Assembly: GCA_003450555.1 (NCBI GenBank)
Contig: DMFQ01000313.1
Location: 959-17,429, forward strand
DNA: 16,471 bases
Origin: Ktedonobacter sp.
Lineage (GTDB): Bacteria > Chloroflexota > Ktedonobacteria > Ktedonobacterales > Ktedonobacteraceae
Reading direction: 5' to 3'
The position numbers and the translations under genes are program-made. Of the stretch, positions 1-6,815 are shown piece after piece (position 1 is the stretch's first letter; every line of letters starts with the position of its first letter). A model generated the notes under the pieces. It had not been told where the DNA came from. It made no database searches and saw only the letters and a program-made list of their open reading frames with translations.

Positions 1-1601
1 GCCGCTAGTTCAGCCGCAGTCCCTTGAGTGATTGGTCCCTTGAACCAGTTGCGCCCACTGGCGTACCACCAGATCGTGATAATCACGAGCGTGCCAAGCA
101 CTACCACAGGCGTATAGTTGAAACCAAAAGGCGTAATGGGAGTAGACGTTGGCAGCATAAACAGCACTGAGATGAGGACAACCCAGATCACAGCGATCCA
201 GCCAATCGGCTTGCTCCAGGCTCCAAGGTGCCACGGTCCAGGGTGGAAGTCCTTCGACCTCAGGCGCAGATAAATGGGCACGGCATACGCAATATAGAGG
301 CCGATGACGGCAATAGATGTAACCGCCAGATAGGCCGTGACACTCCATAAGGAGGGGACAGCCAGCACGAAAGCAGCCACTGCCGCCAGGATAATAGCAT
401 TGCGCGGTGTGCGACCCCTGTCCAGTCTATGCCAGATAGTGTGGAATGGCACAGCGCCATCACGTGAGAAGGCGTAGATCATACGCGAGTTCGACGTGAT
501 CGAGGACATACCGCAGAATAACTGCGCCACCGCGATCAGGGCGAAGAGAGCGGTTCCCACGGCAAAACCGAGACGGCTTTCCAGAATGTACAGCACTGCA
601 TTGACGTAGCTACCGGCCGCTCCCAGGTTCGGAGAAGCTGCTACCAGGCCCATGAGCAGAGCATAGCCAGCAATAGCTGACACAACCACCGACATAACCA
701 CGCCCCACGGCGCTCGCGTCTCTGCCCCGATTGTCTCCTCGGTCATATGGGCGGAAGCATCGTAGCCCGTGAACGTGTACTGCGCCAGCAGCAGGCTTAA
801 AAGGAAGGCATACCAGAGAGGGAAGCCCGTCGCATTGAAGGTCTGATTCACCGTGAACAGCGTGCCAGCAGCATTCAGACCGTGAACAGCAGAGCCCGTC
901 ACCTGCGTGGCACAGCACACACCAGCAGTTCCCGGATTGTACTGCAGTGCGAACAGTGCCGCTCCTACCACACCAGCGACAATCAAGATCACACCCACAA
1001 TGTGCCACCAGACGCTGACATCATTCAGCAAGGCGACAATGCGCACCCCAAATATATTGAGCAGAGCATGCACAGCCAGAACGATGGCGTAGATGAGCAA
1101 GGTCACCTGTTGTGTGGCCGGGTCAATGCTGATAACGTTTCCCAGTACGGCAGGGACAGCAGGGAACCAGGCATGCAGTAACGTGTCAATGGTGATAGCT
1201 GCGCCATAGTCGATACCAGCGGTCACGGCCACCTGGCCAATCAAGTTAAACCAGCCGGTAAACCATCCCCAACCAGGTCCGCCGAGCTTGGAGGCCCAGT
1301 AATACAGGCCGCCAGCCGTTGGATAGGCAGAAGCCAGTTCCGCCATGCCGAGCGCAACGATCACCACAAAGACGGTAACCAGCGGCCACCCAATCGAGGC
1401 AGCGGTATACCCTCCGTTAATAGTGGTCAAGCCAAAGAGGGTCACGCACCCACTAAGGACAGAGATGATGGTGAAGGAGATCGCGAAATTGGAGAAGCCA
1501 CCCATAGCACGGAAAAGCTCCTGCGCATAGCCTAGCGTGTGCAGGCGTTTCATGTCCTGAGCGATAAGCTCTTCTTTTGCGGTACGTTTCGATGAAGCCA
1601 A
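1..1601 (-). CDS. APC-superfamily amino-acid permease (3' end outside window)
   Basis: The minus-strand frame stays open from a TTG codon at 1601-1599 to the window edge, giving 533 codons without a stop. It encodes a polytopic inner-membrane transporter that probably imports amino acids or GABA-like amines by proton symport (known of the family). Residues 35-51 form the glycine/serine-rich first helix. Residues 85-120 hold the AELASAYPTAGGLYYW and GWGWFTGWFNL stretches typical of the eukaryotic-like AmAT/GABA-permease branch. Near residue 280 is a TGYDASAHMTEET motif, the usual cytoplasmic-gate signature. About twelve hydrophobic segments are visible. The TTG start is chosen because an ideal AGGAGG lies 6 nt upstream and the protein begins in register with family members. 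The length is near the usual 500-550, so only a short C-terminal piece should be missing. The substrate cannot be read from sequence. Confidence 0.93.
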   Translation of the reverse strand, partial: MASSKRTAKEELIAQDMKRLHTLGYAQELFRAMGGFSNFAISFTIISVLSGCVTLFGLTTINGGYTAASIGWPLVTVFVVIVALGMAELASAYPTAGGLYYWASKLGGPGWGWFTGWFNLIGQVAVTAGIDYGAAITIDTLLHAWFPAVPAVLGNVISIDPATQQVTLLIYAIVLAVHALLNIFGVRIVALLNDVSVWWHIVGVILIVAGVVGAALFALQYNPGTAGVCCATQVTGSAVHGLNAAGTLFTVNQTFNATGFPLWYAFLLSLLLAQYTFTGYDASAHMTEETIGAETRAPWGVVMSVVVSAIAGYALLMGLVAASPNLGAAGSYVNAVLYILESRLGFAVGTALFALIAVAQLFCGMSSITSNSRMIYAFSRDGAVPFHTIWHRLDRGRTPRNAIILAAVAAFVLAVPSLWSVTAYLAVTSIAVIGLYIAYAVPIYLRLRSKDFHPGPWHLGAWSKPIGWIAVIWVVLISVLFMLPTSTPITPFGFNYTPVVVLGTLVIITIWWYASGRNWFKGPITQGTAAELA

Positions 1602-1607
1602 GAGACA

Positions 1608-1613
1608 CCTCCT
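1608..1613 (-). promoter_or_regulatory. Shine-Dalgarno fixing a TTG start
   Basis: AGGAGG on the minus strand, 6 nt before TTG at 1601. It is a full match to the anti-SD and supports the non-ATG initiation of the permease. No in-frame ATG or GTG is better placed. Confidence 0.8.
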
Positions 1614-1645
1614 GAATTACAAATAAAGATAGAGGCATAAAACCG

Positions 1646-1678
1646 CTTAAAATATCATCACCAACGGATGATGTTAAG
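1646..1678. promoter_or_regulatory. Interrupted dyad at the permease transcription start
   Basis: Outer arms CTTAA (1646-1650) and TTAAG (1674-1678) enclose perfect inner arms ATCATC (1654-1659) and GATGAT (1667-1672) around a 7 nt centre. The dyad would run from about -5 to +28 relative to the proposed permease start site. It could be a repressor operator, or a hairpin at the 5' end of the mRNA. The symmetry is seen in the sequence; the role is inferred. Confidence 0.4.
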
Positions 1679-1679
1679 A

Positions 1680-1709
1680 AGGATAACATGATTGTATTAA
1701 ACTCGTCAA
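1680..1709 (-). promoter_or_regulatory. Candidate sigma70 promoter for the permease
   Basis: Read on the minus strand: -35 TTGACG (1709-1704), an 18 nt spacer and -10 TATCCT (1685-1680), with a TG one base upstream forming an extended -10. The predicted start is near 1673, giving a leader of about 70 nt. The -10 hexamer matches only 4 of 6 bases. Confidence 0.45.
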
Positions 1710-1775
1710 GAAACGAGATTGTGTATCTCATTCGTAGTGATAACAGGCTAACGATCTGCGTGTACGGCTTAAACA

Positions 1776-1804
1776 TTGACTATCTTTCCCAATACCTGTA
1801 GAAT
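1776..1804 (+). promoter_or_regulatory. Sigma70 promoter for the qng1-murE transcript
   Basis: TTGACT (1776-1781), an exact 17 nt spacer and TAGAAT (1799-1804) each match the consensus at 5 of 6 positions. Transcription should start near 1811. That leaves almost no leader before the ATG at 1819 but about 23 nt before the ATG at 1834, which supports the downstream start for the next gene. Confidence 0.65.
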
Positions 1805-1820
1805 CAGGGATATTAACTAT

Positions 1821-1826
1821 GAGAGG
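1821..1826 (+). promoter_or_regulatory. Shine-Dalgarno deciding the qng1 start
   Basis: GAGAGG lies 7 nt upstream of the ATG at 1834. The earlier in-frame ATG at 1819 overlaps this site and has no ribosome-binding sequence of its own within the predicted transcript. Confidence 0.6.
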
Positions 1827-1833
1827 CATACTA

Positions 1834-2868
1834 ATGGCAGAGCTTCTACAAATGAATGATTTTGATGACGAGGAACTTTATTTCCCTGCAAAAGTTGATC
1901 GCTTAGGGGTGTTAAGTAGCGTGCAAGCTGTGGTCGAGCAAGGAGAGTATGTTTGGATCAATGCTGAACGAGTAGAAATGCTCGCACTTCAGTGGCTAGA
2001 GCATGATAAAGAACAGCACGTTAGTCCTACCTGGTATGAGCGTTACCATTTTTGTGATGGAACGGAGCGTACCGTCAACTGGATACTTGCCCTCGATGCA
2101 ATGAATTTCTGCTTCTGGGCGGAAAAAGGCCAACCTCGTTGGTCTATCGATTATCGGGGAGAGAAGCTGAATGGTTATCTAGCCGAAGCGGCTGCGTTAA
2201 AACGCGCGGTAGAAGAGGATATTCCCTTGTGGGATGCGGCATATCTCAGCACCATCAGTGAAAAGGATGTAGCTCAGATCTTTCGCGGCGAACATACTAT
2301 TCCTCTTTTTGAGCAACGCCTGCAGAATCTTCGCGAAGTTGGGCAAGTCTTGCTCGAGCATTATGATGGTCAATTTATTCATGCCATTGAGCGAGCAGAA
2401 AGAAACGCAGTTGAGTTAACGTTACTATTAGCAAAAGACTTTTCCTCGTTTAACGATGTCGTTCTTTATCGGAATCGTCTTGTGCGCTTCTTAAAACGGG
2501 CACAGATTTGCGTTGCGGACCTCTATGGATCATTTGGTGGCAAGAGCTGGGGAGCGTTTACCGCAATGGATCAGCTCACCATCTTTGCTGATTACAAGCT
2601 GCCGCAGGTACTGCGTCACTACGGAGTACTTGAATATCAGCCGTCATTAGCGCGGCGTATCGATGCTCAAGAATTATTGGAGGCGGGTACTGAGGAGGAA
2701 GTGGAGTTGCGAGCGGCTACAGTCTGGGCTGGTGAGCTATTGCGGCGTGAACTGGCCCGTTATGATCATCCGATGACTGCAGCCGAGATTGATCTACGCC
2801 TGTGGCTCCTTGGCCAACATTCGGCTGAAATGCGACCGTATCATCGTACACGTACCATTTACTACTAA
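1834..2868 (+). CDS. qng1: Queuosine-5'-phosphate N-glycosylase/hydrolase (DUF2419, Qng1 family)
   Basis: This cytosolic salvage enzyme is known to release the base queuine from queuosine 5'-monophosphate, so queuine can be reinserted into tRNA by a transglycosylase. The 344-residue protein matches the family throughout: NWILALDAMNFCFW (82-95), ISEKDVAQIFRG (141-152), KRAQICVADLYGSF (221-234), TIFADYKLPQVL (249-260), an E-rich EEEVELRAATVW (287-298), and the C-terminal WLLGQ and PYHRTRTIYY that close most members. Its length equals that of eukaryotic and Sphaerobacter homologues. The ATG at 1834 is preferred over 1819 on SD and promoter spacing. It is first in a plus-strand transcript and ends only 12 nt before murE, so the two are probably co-transcribed, an unexpected partnership. 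No other queuosine gene is visible in the window. Confidence 0.9.
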   Translation: MAELLQMNDFDDEELYFPAKVDRLGVLSSVQAVVEQGEYVWINAERVEMLALQWLEHDKEQHVSPTWYERYHFCDGTERTVNWILALDAMNFCFWAEKGQPRWSIDYRGEKLNGYLAEAAALKRAVEEDIPLWDAAYLSTISEKDVAQIFRGEHTIPLFEQRLQNLREVGQVLLEHYDGQFIHAIERAERNAVELTLLLAKDFSSFNDVVLYRNRLVRFLKRAQICVADLYGSFGGKSWGAFTAMDQLTIFADYKLPQVLRHYGVLEYQPSLARRIDAQELLEAGTEEEVELRAATVWAGELLRRELARYDHPMTAAEIDLRLWLLGQHSAEMRPYHRTRTIYY

Positions 2869-2880
2869 AAAAGAGTTTTA

Positions 2881-4461
2881 ATGCAATTAAAAACATTACT
2901 CACATCTTTAGAGCAGCCTCCTTTGAACGTGCACGTGGTAGGAACCGCACACAGCACGCAATTCATTGCGTCCGATACCACCAATTGGGCACAGTACGCA
3001 GCCTCTATAGACAACACTGACATAACAGGCATCGCGTATGACTCGCGCAAGGTACAAGAAGGCGGATTATTCATTGCTGTTCCAGGATACCATACAGATG
3101 GACGGAGGTTTTTAGCCGATGCGGCCAAGCGGGGCGCGATTGCCGCGCTTGGAGAACCGTTGCAACATGAAACGTCAACTGCTTTGCCTCTATCTTATAT
3201 CGAGGTAAACGACGTTCGTGTCGCCCTGGCAAATCTTTCCTGCGCCTTTTACCGCTATCCAGCTCATCACCTCTGCACTATAGGCGTTACCGGCACCGAT
3301 GGAAAAACCACAACATGCAACCTAATCAGCGCGATATTGGAAGCAGCCGGATTACAAACGGGCTTGATGACCACCGCTAACTTCAGAATCTCTGGACAAG
3401 AATGGGAGAATTCCACACGACAGAGCACGCTTGAAGCGCTGGAAGTACAACAGTACTTGCGGCGAATGCTTGATGCAGGCGTTACGCACGCGATCATCGA
3501 AGCGACCTCCCATGGTCTGGAGTTGCAACGTGTTCGTGGGAGCAATTTTGATGTAGGCGTCGTCACGAATATCACCCATGAGCACCTTGATTTTCATAAA
3601 AGCCTCGCTCATTACCGTCGTGCCAAAGCACGTCTTTTTGAAATGCTGGACCCCCATAGAGACAAAGGCATCGGTATTCATCCTGTCGCCATTCTCAACC
3701 GTGATGATGTAAGCTATGATGTTTTGAAGCCCTACTGTCGCGTTCCTATCCTTGACTATAGTATCGATCAACCAGCTACAGTACGTGCAATAGACATACA
3801 ACTGAATGCTCATAGCACACGCTTTCGCGCACTCCTGCCCGAGGGAGAGACGACGATCGAAACACAATTAGTCGGACGGTTCAACGTGAGTAATTGCCTC
3901 GCCGCGATCACCACGGCCTATAGTCAAGGTATACGTCCTGCCGCTATTGCACAGGGACTGGCAGAGGTGAAGGGTATCTCAGGAAGAATGGAGAGCATCA
4001 ACGAGGGACAGCCCTTTACGGTTATCGTCGATTATGCCCATACTCCGGATAGCCTGGAGAAGGTACTTGCCACGCTGCGGCCATTGACCAGTGGAAAATT
4101 AATGGTTGTCTTTGGTTCTGCTGGTGAGCGTGATGTACAAAAACGTCCTATAATGGGGCGTATTGCTGCACAAATGACAGATTTTTTCGTTATTACTGAT
4201 GAGGACCCTCGTGAAGAGGAACGCACTCGAATCCTTCAGGAGATTGCTAAGGGTGCCGAGGCTGCTGGTAAAAGGCAGGGCCGGGACTTTCTCTGCATTG
4301 TAGATCGAACGCAGGCTATCGCCACAGCATTTGCAAAGGCGCAAGCAGGTGATACTGTTATACTGGCGGGAAAGGGCCATGAACAGAGTATTATTATAGG
4401 TAGGCAGAAATTACCCTGGGATGATCGTCAAGTAGCACGCGAAGCATTACGACGGCTATAG
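2881..4461 (+). CDS. murE: UDP-MurNAc-tripeptide synthetase MurE
   Basis: This cytoplasmic ATP-dependent ligase adds the third, usually diamino, residue to UDP-MurNAc-L-Ala-D-Glu. The 526-residue protein has the three Mur ligase domains. The N-terminal substrate domain includes IAYDSRKVQEGGLF (51-64). The central ATPase carries P-loop TGTDGKTTT (137-145), ATSHGLELQR (208-217), THEHLDFH (232-239) and the lysine of RRAKARLF (K249), which is carbamylated in relatives. The C-terminal domain carries DYAHTPDSLE (384-393), GSAGERD (412-418) and GKGHE (497-501). The amino-acid selectivity loop reads EDPR (441-444) where meso-DAP enzymes have DNPR. That suggests a third residue other than DAP, perhaps ornithine or lysine (inference). 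Residues 11-45 are longer than usual. The ribosome-binding site is weak (AAGAG), consistent with coupling to qng1. mraY follows after 129 nt. Confidence 0.95.
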   Translation: MQLKTLLTSLEQPPLNVHVVGTAHSTQFIASDTTNWAQYAASIDNTDITGIAYDSRKVQEGGLFIAVPGYHTDGRRFLADAAKRGAIAALGEPLQHETSTALPLSYIEVNDVRVALANLSCAFYRYPAHHLCTIGVTGTDGKTTTCNLISAILEAAGLQTGLMTTANFRISGQEWENSTRQSTLEALEVQQYLRRMLDAGVTHAIIEATSHGLELQRVRGSNFDVGVVTNITHEHLDFHKSLAHYRRAKARLFEMLDPHRDKGIGIHPVAILNRDDVSYDVLKPYCRVPILDYSIDQPATVRAIDIQLNAHSTRFRALLPEGETTIETQLVGRFNVSNCLAAITTAYSQGIRPAAIAQGLAEVKGISGRMESINEGQPFTVIVDYAHTPDSLEKVLATLRPLTSGKLMVVFGSAGERDVQKRPIMGRIAAQMTDFFVITDEDPREEERTRILQEIAKGAEAAGKRQGRDFLCIVDRTQAIATAFAKAQAGDTVILAGKGHEQSIIIGRQKLPWDDRQVAREALRRL

Positions 4462-4580
4462 TAACGTGATAGAGCAGTCGGGATACTCACTAACTTACGT
4501 ACCTGGTTTTCGCACTGCGTTACTGTCAATACTTCTTTCACGTTTCAACATGTGATGTGTTTGGGATGTTTTTCGTCTTT

Positions 4581-4585
4581 GGGAG
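4581..4585 (+). promoter_or_regulatory. Shine-Dalgarno deciding the mraY start
   Basis: GGGAG lies 5 nt before the ATG at 4591. The in-frame ATG at 4552 has no SD and would prefix a poor 13-residue leader, so initiation at 4591 is preferred. Confidence 0.55.
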
Positions 4586-4590
4586 TGTAT

Positions 4591-6585
4591 ATGGTTCAGC
4601 AATGGTTAATATTGCCACTCTGGTTATTGCTCATTTTTGTCGCCTGCACAGCAATAAGTTTTTTACTCTGTTATGCAGCCAAATCGCTATTTCCTCGATT
4701 TCGTAGCGGTGAATTTAAACCTGGTCCCCATCGCTCGGATATTCGCTCAGACCTTCCTGCCAGTGGAAGAGACATCAAGACTATAGAACTTCCCCTGGTT
4801 GGTGGACCTGCAATGATCCTGGCGCTTATGTTAACTGCTATCGTTGCAGGCTTTTTCTTGCACTTCAGCCGCGTCCAGTGGACGCTTCTCCTCATAGGGC
4901 TCAGCGCTACGCTAGGTTATATGGCCGTTGGCTTTATAGATGACTGGCATAAAGTCTATAGTAATGAGGGACTTTCAGAACGTGCAAAATTTGGTGGATT
5001 GCTGCTGATTTCAATAGCGGCGGCTTTACTGTATTTCTTTCTCACTGACAATGGGAAACAACCATACACACCTTATGTTGATTTGCCCATCGTCGGTCCA
5101 CTGCTCTGTCCTGGCCGTCACGATCAACTCAATTTTTGCAGACACATTGTGGTCTTTGGGCAAACTGCTTACTTTGCCTGGCTGATTCTGCTTATCCTCC
5201 TAACAAGTGTTATTGGCACCGTTACATCCCTTTCGGTCGACTTTAGCGATGGTATTGATGGGCTGGCAGGTGGACTGGTGTTCAGCACGGCCCTGGCTTT
5301 TGGCATCATCATCACAGGAAGCCTTGATCCTGTCCACCACCCAGAAGGTATCGTGCTGGAGGTTCTATCCCTCCTGTGTGCCGGTAGCGCACTTGGCTTT
5401 CTCCCGTTGAACTGGCCCTCATCCTGGGCAGCCAGACGCGGCACGGCCAAGAGACGCGCGAAGGTTTATATGGGTGATAGTGGGGCATTGGGACTTGGTG
5501 GAATTTTGGCGATGATTGCCATTTTTTCGCGCCAGGAAAGTTTATTGCTGCTCATCGGGGGTGCATTTGTACTAGAGGGTCTCTCCGCGCTCATCTCCGC
5601 GAAAGTAATGACGCCCTTCTTCCGCAAGCGGCTCCTCATGCTGCGCTATGCCAGTACCTCTGTGCCTGTCCACCACACAGAATTTCCAAAGCCGTTTTTG
5701 GCCACGCCTCTTCATCATCATTTTGATTTGATTGGCTGGGATCGTCGTCGTTTAGTCTATGGCGCCTGGGCACTTGGAGCGTGTTTCGCGATGCTAGGCA
5801 TAATGGTGTATAGCGCACCGGAGACATGGGAACGTTATCTTGTTCGTATCCTGGCGCTAATTCTTGCCTGGCTTATCTGGTCGAGTGGTTCATGGACACG
5901 CCGTTACTTCGTAGGCAAACACCCGGCTGAACGCACTCGGCGCCGTAGACTTGCCCTGTTTTACGGCTACCCCTACCAGGTCATTGGACTGCGCATGTAT
6001 CACCTGGTAGAAATTATAGAAGCAAGCGAAGATGTGATAGAGACACCTGCTGAGGAGCTTGCGCTTTGGCAACGGATGAATATCTACGACGCACGAGCAA
6101 TGCTCGGTCTCTATTGTTACCGAGCAGGGTACTTTCCGGCCGCCCTGGTACAATGGACACGTATTCCGATAGAAAACCGTGCTCTGCGACCAGAGATCGA
6201 GCGACTTCGCGTTGAGGTTGAGAGCCGCATTGCTTTAGAAAAGCAGGAAACACAGCCAATGAAGCTTGAGCAAATTATGCGTCCTGCTCCAGTGATTTCT
6301 GGCAATTTACCCCCTGCAGACTTGCCGAATCCTCACGAGCCTATCCGTTTAGAAGAGACAATGGACGATCTCAGAGGTTGGACAACAACTCCCGCGAAGG
6401 CTGCATTCGACGGTGATGACAGTGATGGCGAAGAGCATCAAGTGACGTCACCGCTCCGTAGTGACGTAGCTCATATTCCCAATGCCAACGGCAATGGCGA
6501 TGCTAGTCGTTATGCAATACACTCAGATGAAGAAAGGAACTGGATTGTTCGCTTCCTTCACTTAGCATCTGGCAAAGGTGATTAG
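4591..6585 (+). CDS. mraY: MraY-like phospho-MurNAc-pentapeptide transferase with extra TM helix and long cytoplasmic tail
   Basis: MraY transfers phospho-MurNAc-pentapeptide from UDP to undecaprenyl phosphate in the inner membrane, making lipid I. Numbered from 4591 (664 residues), the core holds FIDDWHK (115-121, catalytic Asp pair), DFSDGIDGLAGG (217-228), YMGDSGALGLGG (293-304) and the MraY-specific PLHHHFDLIGW (373-383). About ten TM helices end near residue 409. An eleventh hydrophobic segment (416-433), followed by an Arg-rich stretch (436-453), should return the chain to the cytoplasm. Residues 454-664 form a tail with a helical TPR-like part (465-545) and an acidic, low-complexity end. 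Normal MraY has 320-360 residues. The usual TPTMGG loop is replaced by LPLVGGPAM, and the Asn of NLTDGLDG is Asp217. It follows murE and precedes a 58-residue membrane protein. A diverged paralogue is the main alternative. Confidence 0.85.
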   Translation: MVQQWLILPLWLLLIFVACTAISFLLCYAAKSLFPRFRSGEFKPGPHRSDIRSDLPASGRDIKTIELPLVGGPAMILALMLTAIVAGFFLHFSRVQWTLLLIGLSATLGYMAVGFIDDWHKVYSNEGLSERAKFGGLLLISIAAALLYFFLTDNGKQPYTPYVDLPIVGPLLCPGRHDQLNFCRHIVVFGQTAYFAWLILLILLTSVIGTVTSLSVDFSDGIDGLAGGLVFSTALAFGIIITGSLDPVHHPEGIVLEVLSLLCAGSALGFLPLNWPSSWAARRGTAKRRAKVYMGDSGALGLGGILAMIAIFSRQESLLLLIGGAFVLEGLSALISAKVMTPFFRKRLLMLRYASTSVPVHHTEFPKPFLATPLHHHFDLIGWDRRRLVYGAWALGACFAMLGIMVYSAPETWERYLVRILALILAWLIWSSGSWTRRYFVGKHPAERTRRRRLALFYGYPYQVIGLRMYHLVEIIEASEDVIETPAEELALWQRMNIYDARAMLGLYCYRAGYFPAALVQWTRIPIENRALRPEIERLRVEVESRIALEKQETQPMKLEQIMRPAPVISGNLPPADLPNPHEPIRLEETMDDLRGWTTTPAKAAFDGDDSDGEEHQVTSPLRSDVAHIPNANGNGDASRYAIHSDEERNWIVRFLHLASGKGD

Positions 6586-6615
6586 AATAGAAGGTCAGAT
6601 TGAAAGGGCTTTGGA

Positions 6616-6792
6616 ATGATACGATTGCGTAGCGAATGGTTATTATGGGCTGTTTTTATCATTTCACTGGTACTTGTGGCATTCACCTTTTTTACAGGCC
6701 AGAAACCTGGTCCACAACTGATCATGATCCAACTGCTCGGGCTTGGTTGTGGTTTAATAGCCATGCTACGTCGAAGAAATGGGAAAAAATAG
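6616..6792 (+). CDS. Small two-TM membrane protein, unknown function
   Basis: A 58-codon frame runs from ATG 6616 to TAG 6790-6792, with AAAGGG 7 nt upstream of the start. The product begins MIRLRSEWLLW, has one hydrophobic helix (about 8-26), a short polar GQKPGPQ turn, a second helix (about 34-50) and a basic end RRRNGKK, so it should be a hairpin in the membrane. It starts 30 nt after the mraY stop and is probably co-transcribed, which hints at a role near the lipid I step or as an MraY partner (inference). I recognise no family. Confidence 0.65.
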   Translation: MIRLRSEWLLWAVFIISLVLVAFTFFTGQKPGPQLIMIQLLGLGCGLIAMLRRRNGKK

Positions 6793-6810
6793 CTCAAGTG
6801 CCTTGAGTTA
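6784..6810 (-). terminator. Intrinsic terminator of the CHAT gene
   Basis: CTCAAG (6793-6798) and CTTGAG (6802-6807) pair around a 3 nt loop. A G-U and two A-U pairs extend the stem to 9 bp. Read on the minus strand, six U follow directly (6789-6784). It starts 6 nt past the minus-strand stop at 6816. On the plus strand no U-run follows, so termination of the mraY transcript here is doubtful. The stem also overlaps the stop codon of the 58-residue gene. Confidence 0.65.
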
Positions 6811-6815
6811 TCGGA

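Noticed and set aside
1702..1729. Two overlapping hairpins (CTCGT/ACGAG and GAGAT/ATCTC) that could alternate like an attenuator
   Set aside because: They lie upstream of both predicted transcription starts, so would not be in either mRNA, and the stems are only 5 bp.
10..1776. Short frames on both strands across the permease, including one starting at 1776
   Set aside because: They are out of frame with the 533-codon permease, which carries all recognisable transporter motifs.
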